This document shows positions 24,135 through 32,496 of a DNA stretch of 64,000 nucleotides, one piece after another. Source of the stretch: Parafrankia sp. EUN1f (GTDB lineage: Bacteria > Actinomycetota > Actinomycetes > Frankiales > Frankiaceae); assembly GCF_000177675.1 (NCBI RefSeq), contig NZ_ADGX01000034.1:1-64000 (forward strand), written 5' to 3'. Under the pieces are notes generated by a model. That model was given only the letters and a program-made list of their open reading frames with translations, did no database searches and was not told the origin of the DNA. The position numbers were made by a program, and so were the translations under genes. Position 1 is the stretch's first letter. Every line of letters starts with the position of its first letter.

Positions 24135-25509
24135 GCTCTTCACCTGGTTCGTGCAGTGAACCGTCATCCGGCCACCCGCCGTGCGGGACGGCAAACCGGT
24201 CGGATCGCCTCGCTTCCGCCGCGCCGGAAGCCTCCGCCGAACCCGGTCCGGCTCCCGGCCCGGGTCCGGCTCCAGCACCGGACATCCCGTCCCCGCCGAG
24301 GGTCAGATGGACGAAGGAGTAAGGCGGCCACGGCCCTGTCACCACGGCGGCGTAACCGACCTCCGCCAGCGGCGGGGCCAGCCGCTCGGCCGCGTCGAGG
24401 AACTCCTCCTCCTCGTCGCGGTTGACGAGGTAGGCGCAGTCGAGGATCCGGTCCGGCCGGCTCGGGCGGCGGGCGACGTCACGCGCGTGCGCGAGCAGTT
24501 CCCGGCGCGTCCGGTCCACGAGGCGGGATATCTCCTCGCGCCGTCGTTCCTCCTCGCACAGCTCGTCTCGGCGGGCCGTCAGGTACGCGGTACCCGCGCC
24601 CGGGCTGGTGGTGGTGTCGCCATCCCCGGTCGATCCCGCTCTCGCCAGTTCCGCCGCGTCGGCATAGCCGGTCGGGGTCGGGACCGACTCGTCCGCGGCG
24701 AGGCCGGCCGGGTCAGGTGCGGTCGAGCGATCGGCGTCGATCCGAAAGCCCCACTCGCGCGCGCCGCGCAGCGCGTCGAGCGCGCCGGTCAGCTCGGCCT
24801 CGGGATCGTCGAGGACGCCCATGGCCTCACGCTCGCCGGCGAGAACGGTCCCGAACCGGAGGGGCAGCACCGCGGCGCGGTCCTGCAGCTCCCGCAGAAC
24901 CTGGTCATGGCCGCGCGCCAAGGCGGCGAGACGTCCCGTCTCGGAAAGGTCCTCTTCGATGTCGCTCAGCAGCGCCGGGTCGATGGCCGAGACCACGAGC
25001 GAGACCCCGCCACGCGTGACGGCACGGGCATCGGTGTCCGCGGCGAGGCCCGGCAGGTCGTCGACATCGGTACCGGCAGGGACGATTCCATAGGCGTACA
25101 GCGCCCGATTCCGCTCGCTCCCCACTGGCCGGCCGTCGCGACCGCTGGCCCACCTGCGACCGCTGGCCCACCTGGGTTCGTCGCGGCCTCCAGGCTGAGG
25201 TGTGGCGAGGCGGTCGCCGGTGGCTCGGTGGTCGCCGCGGGACTCCGGCCAGGCAGGGCAGGACACCGATGCGCGGGACGCCCCGGCCGAGGGCGGGCCC
25301 GCGGGAGACGAGAGCGCACCTTCTGCAGCGGAGGGCGGGCCTGCGGCCGTTCGCTCGCAGGCGACTCTGGTGATCTCCTGGGCCAGGAGTTGCGCGAGTT
25401 GCGCACGCGCGACCTCGCGGGCCTCAGCCACGGCGTCGGCCAGCACGGCGGGCGCGAGCCGGGCCGCCAGTTCGTCGAAAGAGCCGAGATCAGCGTCCGC
25501 CGCGTCCAC
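24127..25509 (-). CDS. gvpL: GvpL/GvpF family protein with extra N-terminal domain
   Basis: 460 residues, much longer than a normal GvpL (about 250-300). Residues 1-60 are a helical segment (DELAARLAPAVLADAVAEAREVARAQLAQLLAQEITRVACERTA), 60-130 a Pro/Gly/Arg linker, and from about 132 the GvpF/L domain begins (NRALYAYGIVPAG; LPLRFGTVLAGEREAM; EWGFRIDAD; ILDCAYLVNRDEEEEFLDA; VTGPWPPYSFVHL). The GTG at 25509 has GGAAGGAGG at ideal distance, while no good start exists just before the GvpL domain, so the fusion looks genuine. It overlaps the gvpJ end by 20 bases. The N-terminal part may replace a lost small gvp gene; that is inference. Confidence 0.85.
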   Translation of the reverse strand: MDAADADLGSFDELAARLAPAVLADAVAEAREVARAQLAQLLAQEITRVACERTAAGPPSAAEGALSSPAGPPSAGASRASVSCPAWPESRGDHRATGDRLATPQPGGRDEPRWASGRRWASGRDGRPVGSERNRALYAYGIVPAGTDVDDLPGLAADTDARAVTRGGVSLVVSAIDPALLSDIEEDLSETGRLAALARGHDQVLRELQDRAAVLPLRFGTVLAGEREAMGVLDDPEAELTGALDALRGAREWGFRIDADRSTAPDPAGLAADESVPTPTGYADAAELARAGSTGDGDTTTSPGAGTAYLTARRDELCEEERRREEISRLVDRTRRELLAHARDVARRPSRPDRILDCAYLVNRDEEEEFLDAAERLAPPLAEVGYAAVVTGPWPPYSFVHLTLGGDGMSGAGAGPGPGAGPGSAEASGAAEARRSDRFAVPHGGWPDDGSLHEPGEERD

Positions 25510-26011
25510 GGTCAGACCTCCTTCCCCCGTCCTCCTCCCAGAACGGCCGCGACTCGTCCCGGCGGACCGCCGCCGCCCGGCGCCCGGCGAGCGGCCGCAT
25601 CGAGGACTCGACCGCCTCCGGTTCCCGGTGGGGACGAGCCTGGCCGGCCGAGCCTTCCAACCGGGCGAGCCTGGAGCGCAGTTCATCGTTCTCCGCGTGC
25701 AGCGCCCGTACGGTCTCCTCGCGCAGCTCTCGCTCCTGCTCCTGCTGCAACGACCGTGCCTCACGGCTGTAGAACGGGTCGGTGGTCCACCAGTCCAGGC
25801 CCATCTCGCGGGCGGTGTCGGCGGATGCGATGAAAAGGCGCAGCTTGAGCGTGAGGAGCTCCACGTCGAGAACACTGATGACCACGTCACCGACGATGAC
25901 GACTCCCTTGTCGAGCACCCTCTCCAGCACGTCAGCAAGAGAGTCCGAGTGCCGCCCGCTCAGCGTGCGCAGCCGCGCGGAGCCTGCGAGAGGAGCGCGA
26001 TCTATCGTCAT
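25490..26011 (-). CDS. gvpJ: gas vesicle protein GvpJ
   Basis: 173 residues. The N-terminal half is a GvpA-fold core (SLADVLERVLDKGVVIVGDVVISVLDVELLTLKLRLFIASADTA, seen in DKGVVIVGDVVISVLDVELL). A coiled coil follows (QQEQERELREETVRALHAENDELRSRLARLE), then a charged tail. GvpJ is a minor shell or nucleation component. It lies 87 bases downstream of gvpO and overlaps the extended gvpL. Confidence 0.9.
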   Translation of the reverse strand: MTIDRAPLAGSARLRTLSGRHSDSLADVLERVLDKGVVIVGDVVISVLDVELLTLKLRLFIASADTAREMGLDWWTTDPFYSREARSLQQEQERELREETVRALHAENDELRSRLARLEGSAGQARPHREPEAVESSMRPLAGRRAAAVRRDESRPFWEEDGGRRSDRGRGGR

Positions 26012-26098
26012 GACTCACGATCTTCCGAGGGTCATGCGACCCCGGGTCAAACAAACACGACATCCGGCCTGGACCGCATTCCCGCGGCGGGTCGGCGG

Positions 26099-26401
26099 CT
26101 AGTCGGTGGCGCCACGCACGAACCTCCGCAGCCGCTCGTAGCCCATCAGGCAGCCTGTGTCGTCAACGTCGAGTCGGTAGGTGGCGATCACGCTGGTAGT
26201 CGACGGTATGCGCTCCAGCTCGATCAGATCGACCAGGAACGACCACCCGGAGTCTGTCCTGCGTGCCCCGGTGACCCGCTCGGGAGCCTGGCCCACCAGC
26301 GTTCCGAACTCCTCAAGGCAACGACTTGCGACAGTGGCAAGCCCTCTGCCCGCGGCCATCTGCGATGCCCGTCGCCCGTCCGCCGGATCGTCGGTTGGCA
26401 T
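26099..26401 (-). CDS. gvpO: gas vesicle protein GvpO, first gene of the gvp operon
   Basis: 100 residues from ATG 26401 with TAGGAG at proper spacing; longer upstream frames have no coding character. LEEFGTLVGQAPERVTGARRTDSGWSFLVDLIELERIPSTTSVIATYRLDVDDTGCLMGYERLRRFVRG matches GvpO (key segments GWSFLVDLIELERIP and YERLRRFVRG). GvpO is required for vesicle formation in haloarchaea and leads gvp clusters in Streptomyces. The promoter should lie in the 239-bp divergent region upstream. Confidence 0.88.
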   Translation of the reverse strand: MPTDDPADGRRASQMAAGRGLATVASRCLEEFGTLVGQAPERVTGARRTDSGWSFLVDLIELERIPSTTSVIATYRLDVDDTGCLMGYERLRRFVRGATD

Positions 26402-26640
26402 GGCTCCTACATGAGGTCTGTCGACCCCTCTCGGGTCCGTGGAGGGCAGGTCGACCCGAAACACCCCTGCGTGCGTTCCCATGCCCACTCGATGTCGGCG
26501 CAAACGTGCTGTTCGCGGCGCAGCCTCCCTGCGACCGCGAGAGCGGAGGGACCCCCTCATGGCACGTCCAGGGCGCTCAGCGCAGCCAGCGGTGGTGGTG
26601 GTGCCGGATTAACGAGTCGGGCGAGAGGAATCGGTACTTC
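26402..26640. promoter_or_regulatory. divergent control region between gvpO and the ChaB/Rho-N gene
   Basis: 239 bases separating genes read outward. It contains a small interrupted palindrome gaccc-ctctc-gggtc near 26423-26437 and a related half-site gacccgaa near 26453. These are possible operators, but no known regulator site is recognised. Confidence 0.45.
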
Positions 26641-27096
26641 ATGACCAACAAGAAGACCAACAAGAAGCAGCAGGCGCAACAGGCTCGCTCCGAGGTCCCG
26701 TCGACAGTGGCCCGTTCGGATGACAAAGCCGTGCGTACCTGGAAGAAGACCCACGATTCGGCCGTGGAGACGTACGGGGAGGGAGAGCGGGCGCACCGAG
26801 CGGCATTCGCCTCCCTCAAGCACACCCATGAGAAGGCCGGCGACCACTGGCAGCCGAAGGCAGCTGCCGGCCCATCGGACGAGCAGGCGGCGAAGCCGAC
26901 CGGGCAGGCGCTCAGTCATCCGTCTCCGACGGCGGAAGGCGTCGACGCCAACGCCTCCGTCGCACACCTGCGCGACATCGCGGGAGATCTTGAAATACCA
27001 GGTCGTTCGACAATGCGGAAGGCGGACCTCATCGCGGCCATCAGGAAGGAGAACCGGCGAGCCACCGCAGCGGCCCGCCGCCGCAGCGGCTCGTGA
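26641..27096 (+). CDS. ChaB-like protein with C-terminal Rho N-terminal-like (SAP-type) domain
   Basis: 151 residues. A basic Lys/Gln tail (NKKTNKKQQAQQ) is followed by a ChaB-like segment (VRTWKKTHDSAVETYGEGERAHRAAFASLKHTHEKAGDHWQPK, residues about 30-75) and, after a linker, a Rho-N/SAP-like helix-extended-helix module (VAHLRDIAGDLEIPGRSTMRKADLIAAIRKE, about 110-140). Rho-N domains bind nucleic acid. ChaB-family proteins are small stress or phage-associated proteins of unclear role. It is divergent from the gas-vesicle operon; a regulatory link is possible but unproven. Confidence 0.8.
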   Translation: MTNKKTNKKQQAQQARSEVPSTVARSDDKAVRTWKKTHDSAVETYGEGERAHRAAFASLKHTHEKAGDHWQPKAAAGPSDEQAAKPTGQALSHPSPTAEGVDANASVAHLRDIAGDLEIPGRSTMRKADLIAAIRKENRRATAAARRRSGS

Positions 27097-27267
27097 CGCC
27101 TGAGCTGAGTCGAGGGCGAGGCCTACCGGCTCGCCCTCGCCGCGGAACGTCCACGGAGCGTTCAACATCGCGACCAAGCCCGTGGTCGACAGCCAGCTGC
27201 TCGCCGAGGCCCTGGGCGCCCGCACCGTGTCATTCGGTTCCGGCCGTATCGCTGGTTCCGTCTGGGA

Positions 27268-29055
27268 TCAGCCCCGCCGGGTCAGGAGCTCCTGGGCCTT
27301 GGTCCGCAAACCGGCGGACAGCACACCCCAGCGGTTCTCGTCGCCCTTGAGCAGGGCCGCGGCGGCGTCCCGCGCCTGGTCGAACGTGGCGTGCGGGGGG
27401 ATCGGCGGGAAGTCGGGATCGGTGCGGACGTCCAGCACGGTCGGCCGCCGGGCCGCCAGCGCCCGGTCCCAGGCACTGCCGATCTGCCCCGGCTCGTCGA
27501 CGGCGATCCCGTCGAGCCCGATCGACCGGGCGAAGTCCGCGTAGGACACCTCGGGCAACGTCTGGGACTGGGGGAACTTCGGCGCGCCCTGCATCGCCCG
27601 CATCTCCCAGGTCACCTGGTTCAGGTCGTTGTTGTGCAGCACCGCGATCACCAGCCGCGGGTCCGCCCACTCCTGCCAGTAGCGGGCGACGGTGAGCAGC
27701 TCCGCCATCCCGTTCATCTGCATCGCCCCGTCACCCTCGAAGACAATGACCGGCCGGTCGGGATGGGCGTACTTCGCCCCGATGCCATAGGGCACGCCCG
27801 GGCCCATCGTCGCCAGCGTGCCCGACAGTGATCCCCGCATCTCCCCGCGGAACCGCAGGTCACGCGCGTACCAGTTCGCGGCCGAACCGGAGTCCGCGGC
27901 GAGGATCGCGTTGTGCGGCAGCCGCGACGAGGCCTCCCAGAACAACCGCATGGGATTGATCGGCTTTCCCTCGACGAACGCCTCCCGCTCCACGGTCTCC
28001 CACCAGCGGGCGACGTTGCTCTCCACCGTCTCCCGCCAGCCGCGGTCCTCCTTCCGCCGCAGCTGCGGAATCAGCGCGCGCAGAGTCGCCGCCGCGTCAC
28101 CGACCAGATTCACCTCGTACGGATACCGCATCCCGATGTACTTCGCGTCCACATCGATCTGCACCGCCCGGGCCTGGTCCAGCTCGGGGAGGAACTGGGT
28201 GTACGGGAAGTTCGACCCAACCGTGAGCAGCGTGTCGCAGTCCCGCATCAGCTCATAGCTCGGCCGGGTCCCCAACAGGCCGATCGCCCCGGTGACGAAC
28301 GGCAGGTCGTCCGGAAGCACATCCTTGCCCAGCAGCGCTTTCGCCACCCCCGCGCCCAGCAGGTCGGCGACCTCCACCACCTCCGCCCGCGCACCCCGGG
28401 CGCCCTGCCCCACCAGCATCGCGACCCGCTGCCCGGCGTTGAGAACCTCCGCCGCGGCACGCACCCCGTTGTCATCCGGGGACACCTCCGGCCAGCGGAC
28501 ACCCAGGCTGGAGGGAACCATCTTGAACTCGTGCGACGGTCCCGAATAGGCCAGCTCCTGGACATCCGCCGGAATGATCACGCAGGTCGGCGCACGCTCG
28601 GCGAGCGCAACCCGAAAAGCCCGGTCCAGCACGTTCGGCAGCTGCTGCGGGACGGTCACCATCTGCACGTATTCGCTGGCGACGTCCTTGAACAGGCTGA
28701 GCAGGTCCACCTCCTGCTGATATGACCCACCGATCGCCGAGCGATCGGTCTGGCCGACGATCGCGACCACCGGAACATGGTCGAGCTTCGCGTCGTACAG
28801 CCCGTTGAGAAGGTGAATCGCCCCCGGCCCCGACGTCGCCGCGCAAACCCCCACACGCCCCGAGAACTTCGCGTACCCGACCGCCGCGAACGCCGCCATC
28901 TCCTCATGCCGCGCCTGTACGAAACGCGGACGGTTCCCGGCCCGGCCCCACGCCGCCAGCAATCCGCTGATCCCGTCACCTGGATATGCGAACACCTGCT
29001 CGACACCCCACTCGCACAGACGAGCGAGGACATGGTCTCCGACGGTCTGGCTCAT
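27268..29055 (-). CDS. thiamine-pyrophosphate-requiring enzyme, pyruvate oxidase/dehydrogenase (PoxB)-like
   Basis: 595 residues with the three-domain layout of the acetolactate synthase/pyruvate oxidase family. The N-terminal domain holds the TPP catalytic Glu in RHEEMAAFAAVGYAKFSGRVGVC, the middle domain is the FAD/structural part (VAMLVGQGARGA; LLTVGSNFPYTQFLP) and the C-terminal domain binds TPP-Mg through FEGDGAMQMNGMAELLTVARY...VLHNNDLN. It most resembles TPP-requiring enzymes annotated as PoxB-like, which convert pyruvate to acetate and CO2 with electrons to quinone. Acetolactate synthesis is less likely because no small subunit is nearby. ATG 29055 is preceded by GAGAGGAC. A CBS-protein remnant lies 250 bases away, divergent. 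Confidence 0.9.
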   Translation of the reverse strand: MSQTVGDHVLARLCEWGVEQVFAYPGDGISGLLAAWGRAGNRPRFVQARHEEMAAFAAVGYAKFSGRVGVCAATSGPGAIHLLNGLYDAKLDHVPVVAIVGQTDRSAIGGSYQQEVDLLSLFKDVASEYVQMVTVPQQLPNVLDRAFRVALAERAPTCVIIPADVQELAYSGPSHEFKMVPSSLGVRWPEVSPDDNGVRAAAEVLNAGQRVAMLVGQGARGARAEVVEVADLLGAGVAKALLGKDVLPDDLPFVTGAIGLLGTRPSYELMRDCDTLLTVGSNFPYTQFLPELDQARAVQIDVDAKYIGMRYPYEVNLVGDAAATLRALIPQLRRKEDRGWRETVESNVARWWETVEREAFVEGKPINPMRLFWEASSRLPHNAILAADSGSAANWYARDLRFRGEMRGSLSGTLATMGPGVPYGIGAKYAHPDRPVIVFEGDGAMQMNGMAELLTVARYWQEWADPRLVIAVLHNNDLNQVTWEMRAMQGAPKFPQSQTLPEVSYADFARSIGLDGIAVDEPGQIGSAWDRALAARRPTVLDVRTDPDFPPIPPHATFDQARDAAAALLKGDENRWGVLSAGLRTKAQELLTRRG

Positions 29056-29301
29056 CCCAGGGTGTCCTCTCTCTGGTTCCGGTCTCCTGTTCCGGCCCGC
29101 TGGTTCCGCATGCGGGCGCGCACCGACACAGACGTGCTCCCGGCGGGCATCGCCCGCCTTCGACGGCCGTCCCCGGACCGCGGGTACCAAAACGCATCCG
29201 CCGACAGGGCGATACCGCGGTTTTCCTCCGGCAGTCGGGCTGGACCCCGGATGTCAAAGCCGGGCAGACCGGATAAATCGTGTGGATGAGAGGAGATCGG
29301 A

Positions 29302-29652
29302 ATGGCTACCGCCGTGGCAGGGGTGATGACCCGACAGCCGACCATCGTCCGGCCGGACGAGACCCTCGCCGAGGCCGCACGGGCGACGCGGGAGACCGAG
29401 GCCGGCGACGTCCTCGTCGTTGACGTGCGCGCGGTCCGGCGGCTGCCCGTGGTGGAAGGCACTCAGCCCGTCGGCATCATCAGCCTCGGCGACCTCGCTT
29501 TCACCCGGGACGAGGAGACCGGACCGTCCGCCCCCGCCCAATGCTGGAGCGGGCGGGCCTCCCCCGGCTGCTGGGCACAACGGCCATGTCCGGCCCCGAC
29601 CCGCCGGACCTGTTCACTGCGGCGATCGTCGGCGCGACACGGAATACGGTAG
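29302..29652 (+). pseudogene. CBS-domain protein with the middle deleted
   Basis: The frame starts normally (GAGAGGAG upstream; VMTRQPTIVRPDETLAEAARATRETEAGDVLVVD), which is the first half of CBS domain 1. It then jumps straight to VRAVRRLPVVEGTQPVGIISLGDLAF, the end of CBS domain 2. About 50-55 residues between them are missing in frame, so one hybrid CBS unit remains instead of a pair. The following 40 residues are unlike any CBS protein and look like a frameshifted tail. CBS pairs normally sense adenine nucleotides and are often stress or dormancy proteins. A shortened functional form is possible but unlikely. Confidence 0.75.
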
Positions 29653-29656
29653 AGAA

Positions 29657-29824
29657 ATGCAACAGGGCAGCCCAGGTAAAGAGAGTTTCTGGCTGGATTC
29701 CGGGAATCCAGCGGATCACCGAGACGGAGCCGGCCGGGCAGACCTGGTCGAACAGATGCTGCTACTACTCGGAATCGGACAGAGGCTGCCGGAAGAGGAC
29801 GCACCGGGACCTCGACCTCGGTAG
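29657..29824 (+). CDS. possible small ORF of 55 codons
   Basis: The frame begins MQQGSPGKESFWLDSGNP and ends TAG at 29822. The sequence is less biased than the shadows around it and has a helical end (ADLVEQMLLLLGIGQRL). No strong ribosome site is visible, only AGAGAA. It could equally be the 5' stub of an eroded gene. No family recognised. Confidence 0.25.
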   Translation: MQQGSPGKESFWLDSGNPADHRDGAGRADLVEQMLLLLGIGQRLPEEDAPGPRPR

Positions 29825-29994
29825 CTCGTCGGCCGCGCTCACGCGGGCGGCAGGCACCGAGGTATCACATTCCGCGTTTCGGTATCACATCGTTTCGCAA
29901 CACGTTCCGCGTTTCCACCTGAACGGCATTCATGCGGGATGGAAGCGTGGTTCCGGACCAGCCAGCGGCTCCTCGCAGTAGGGGGAGAGGGCCG

Positions 29995-30513
29995 TCAGAC
30001 GCGGTGAGGCTGTGCGGCGAACGCCTCGTTGACGGCGTGCCCGCGAAGGTCCTCCAACTCGTCGGCCTGCTCCCGGGCGCGATCGAGGAGATGATCGAGG
30101 AGTTCGGGGCTCAGCCTCGCGTCGCGGTTCGCGACGGCCCGCAGCGTCCGCCACAGTCGTGACTTGCCGTTCACGCCGAGCCACAGTGTTTCCAGCTCGA
30201 TCACCGAACTCATCGGCGAGCGCCTCAGCAGCCGGTTGTTCAGCTTGAGCCGGCCCACCTTCTCCGCGACACGCCCGGCCAGCTCCTTGTAGCCCCGTCG
30301 CGGCACTCCGAGCATCCCCATGATCTGTAGCAGGGTCGCCCGATCCTGCTCGACCGCGGCCGCCGTGCGTGCCAGCGCGGGACCGGCTGGAGTGCCGTGG
30401 TGCACCCGCGCCAGCCGATGCGCGAGATCGACGCCAGTGCCGGCACCAGCGAGGTGATCATTGAGATAGGTACCCAACAGTCGCGGATCCGATTCGTTGG
30501 TCACATGACCCAT
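29995..30513 (-). CDS. hypothetical helical protein
   Basis: 172 residues from ATG 30513; a GTG at 30504 is also possible. It is entirely helical in appearance: LLGTYLNDHLAGAGTGVDLAHRLARVHH, LARTAAAVEQDRATLLQIMGMLGV, YKELAGRVAEKVGRLKLNNRLLRRSPMSSVIELETLWLGVNGK, LLDHLLDRAREQADELEDL. The layout of a four-helix bundle with acidic and His residues recalls ferritin-like or hemerythrin-like proteins, but metal ligands cannot be assigned. It stands between a broken CBS gene and a broken F420 gene, near other stress-type genes. Confidence 0.75.
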   Translation of the reverse strand: MGHVTNESDPRLLGTYLNDHLAGAGTGVDLAHRLARVHHGTPAGPALARTAAAVEQDRATLLQIMGMLGVPRRGYKELAGRVAEKVGRLKLNNRLLRRSPMSSVIELETLWLGVNGKSRLWRTLRAVANRDARLSPELLDHLLDRAREQADELEDLRGHAVNEAFAAQPHRV

Positions 30514-30581
30514 GCCCTCGGGTTGCCCGCTGGCCGCCATCCCAAGCCGCCGGAGCCTGTTCCGCCGCCGCGGCGGGCGGG

Positions 30582-30701
30582 GCCCGTGACTGGTGCGGCG
30601 ACCCGCCCGGGCAACGGCTCGCCGCCGCGGTGCTCACGGCGGTCGCCGGCTCCGACATCCTCCATTTCACCCGTACCCGACTGGAGCAGGCAGCGAGGTA
30701 G
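30582..30701 (+). pseudogene. possible C-terminal remnant of an eroded gene
   Basis: A 40-codon open stretch ending in TAG has good protein character (RDWCGDPPGQRLAAAVLTAVAGSDILHF ... LEQAAR, shown in part) but no start codon or ribosome site. It lies directly before the truncated F420 gene. It may be the tail of a gene whose front has gone. Family not recognised. Confidence 0.3.
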
Positions 30702-30837
30702 AACCCGTCTCGCCCCGGCGTGACCTCGGCCCGATTTCGCGCATGCCGGCCGGGCAGGCTCCCGGCGGGAAGGGAACCGGCGGACCGCCTGACTGCGCGG
30801 AACGAGCAGCGCGGCAACGGCGCGGAACGAGCAGGGA

Positions 30838-31188
30838 GTGGCGATGCGAATCGGCTACAAGCTCACGACGGAGGCCTTCGGGCCAAAAGACATTGTCCGA
30901 CAGGCCGTGGCGGCCGAGGAGGCGGGCTTCGACTTCGGCGAGCTCAGCGACCGCCGCTTCACCCTCGGCCTCGGCTCCGGCGAGCGGCTCAACGAAGCAC
31001 GTCGTGGGCCGGAGTATCAGGCGATCACACAGCGGCACGCCATGCTGCGCGAGGCGATCGACATCATCCGCCTGCTGTGGAGTGGCGGCGGCTACCAGTC
31101 ATACGACCGGACGGCACACAGCTTCGAGGAGACCATCCCGCCACGGCCCGGCGTGACTGTACTCGCCTATGCTGAATGCAGTGAGTGA
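30838..31188 (+). pseudogene. F420-dependent LLM-class oxidoreductase with internal deletion and lost C-terminus
   Basis: The start MRIGYKLTTEAFGPKDIVRQAVAAEEAGFDF (seen in part) is that of F420-dependent glucose-6-phosphate-dehydrogenase-like enzymes of about 320 residues. At residue 32 the sequence jumps (GELSDRRFTLGLGSGERLNE) from the SDHFHPW region to the later LLSDGRFTLGVGSGE region, losing about 80 residues including much of the barrel. After HAMLREAIDIIRLLWSGGGYQSYD the frame loses similarity and stops at 116 residues. It has GAGCAGGGAGTG as a ribosome site. It cannot form a TIM barrel, so I call it a remnant. Confidence 0.75.
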
Positions 31189-32461
31189 GCATGGGGTCTT
31201 TGACGCGATGGCGCTGCTGGACGCGATCGAGCGGGCGGCACCGGCCGACGCCGCGGATGTACTCACCACGCGGCTCCAAGAGGACCTGGGAGCCCTCAGC
31301 GCGTCGTTCCTGATCGCTGACTACTCCAGCGACATCCTCGCCAGGTTCTCCAGCCCCCGCGACGGTGCGATGGTCATGGAGAAGGTACGCGTGCACGGCA
31401 CCCTGCAGGGCCGGGTACTGCGCACCCAGCGCCCGTCCTCGGACCTCGACGGTGATCGGCTCCTCATCGTCGCGCCGGTCACCGGTCGTGGCGAGGCGAT
31501 CGGGGTGATCGAGGTCGTTTTCCCCGCGCCCGCGGCCGAAGACGGCGCCGGTGCGGCGCCCGTCGGAACCACCATCGCGGATCACCTCGACCACCTGACG
31601 ACCGAGATCTCCCAGGCCGCACATCTGTTCGCCTACACGGTCGTCCTCAACCGCCGCTACACTGACCTGTTCGAATGGGGACGGCGTTCGGTACCCCTCG
31701 AACTCGCGGCAGAGATCCAGCGCAGGCTGCTGCCGGACTCGTTCACCTGTGAAAGCGCGCAGGCCTCGATCGCCGGCTGGCTGGAACCATCAGCCGCGGT
31801 CGCAGGGGATACCTTCGACTACTCCTTCGAACCGGCCGACCTGTACCTGTCGCTGACGGACGCGATGGGTCATGGGCTGGCCTCCGCCCTCCTGGCCACC
31901 GTGACGGTCAACGGTCTGCGCAACATCCGCCAAGTACCGGCCCCGCGGGATCTGGCGGCCATGGCAGACCACGTGAACGCCCTGATGGTGGAACACTCCA
32001 ACCTGGAGCAGTTCGTCACCGGCCTGTTGTTCCACATCGACCTGCCCAGCGGCGCGTTGCGCGCTGTCAACGCCGGCCACATTCCCTTCTACCTCATGCG
32101 GGGTGGCATGGTCGAACAGATCGGCTGGCCGCCGGAGCCCGCGTTCGGAATGTTCCCGGAAACCGCCTACGCCGTCCGTCATCTGCAGCTGCGCGCAGGC
32201 GACCGCCTCCTTCTCGTCACCGACGGAATGATCGACCGCAACGCCGCCCGGATCGACCTGCCCGCACAACTCTCGGCGAACAGCCACCTGCACCCCCGGG
32301 AACTCGTCCAGCACCTTGCCAGGCTCGTCCTCGACGCCTGCGACGGCGACCTCCAGGACGACGCGACAGTCATGTGCCTGGACTGGCACCAACGCAGCGG
32401 ACCATCGCGCCGGGTCTCCAGCGGGGCCGACCCCAAACGCGCCTCCGGCCCCGAACGGTGA
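31169..32461 (+). CDS. PP2C-type (RsbU/SpoIIE) serine phosphatase with N-terminal GAF-like domain
   Basis: 430 residues. The N-terminal 170 residues look like a GAF-type sensor (DVLTTRLQEDLGALSASFLIADY; RLLIVAPVTGRGEAIGVIEVVF). The C-terminal part is a SpoIIE phosphatase: LAAEIQRRLLPDSF, AVAGDTFDYSFEPADLYLSLTDAMGHGLASALLA with metal-binding Asp residues, NAGHIPFYLMR and LLLVTDGMIDR. Such enzymes dephosphorylate anti-anti-sigma factors and so switch on stress sigma factors. The start overlaps the broken F420 gene by 20 bases; no anti-sigma partner is in this window. The phosphatase core appears complete. Confidence 0.88.
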   Translation: MLNAVSEHGVFDAMALLDAIERAAPADAADVLTTRLQEDLGALSASFLIADYSSDILARFSSPRDGAMVMEKVRVHGTLQGRVLRTQRPSSDLDGDRLLIVAPVTGRGEAIGVIEVVFPAPAAEDGAGAAPVGTTIADHLDHLTTEISQAAHLFAYTVVLNRRYTDLFEWGRRSVPLELAAEIQRRLLPDSFTCESAQASIAGWLEPSAAVAGDTFDYSFEPADLYLSLTDAMGHGLASALLATVTVNGLRNIRQVPAPRDLAAMADHVNALMVEHSNLEQFVTGLLFHIDLPSGALRAVNAGHIPFYLMRGGMVEQIGWPPEPAFGMFPETAYAVRHLQLRAGDRLLLVTDGMIDRNAARIDLPAQLSANSHLHPRELVQHLARLVLDACDGDLQDDATVMCLDWHQRSGPSRRVSSGADPKRASGPER

Positions 32462-32496
32462 CGACACCATCGGCCGCGGTTGGAGCGGCAGGGCTA

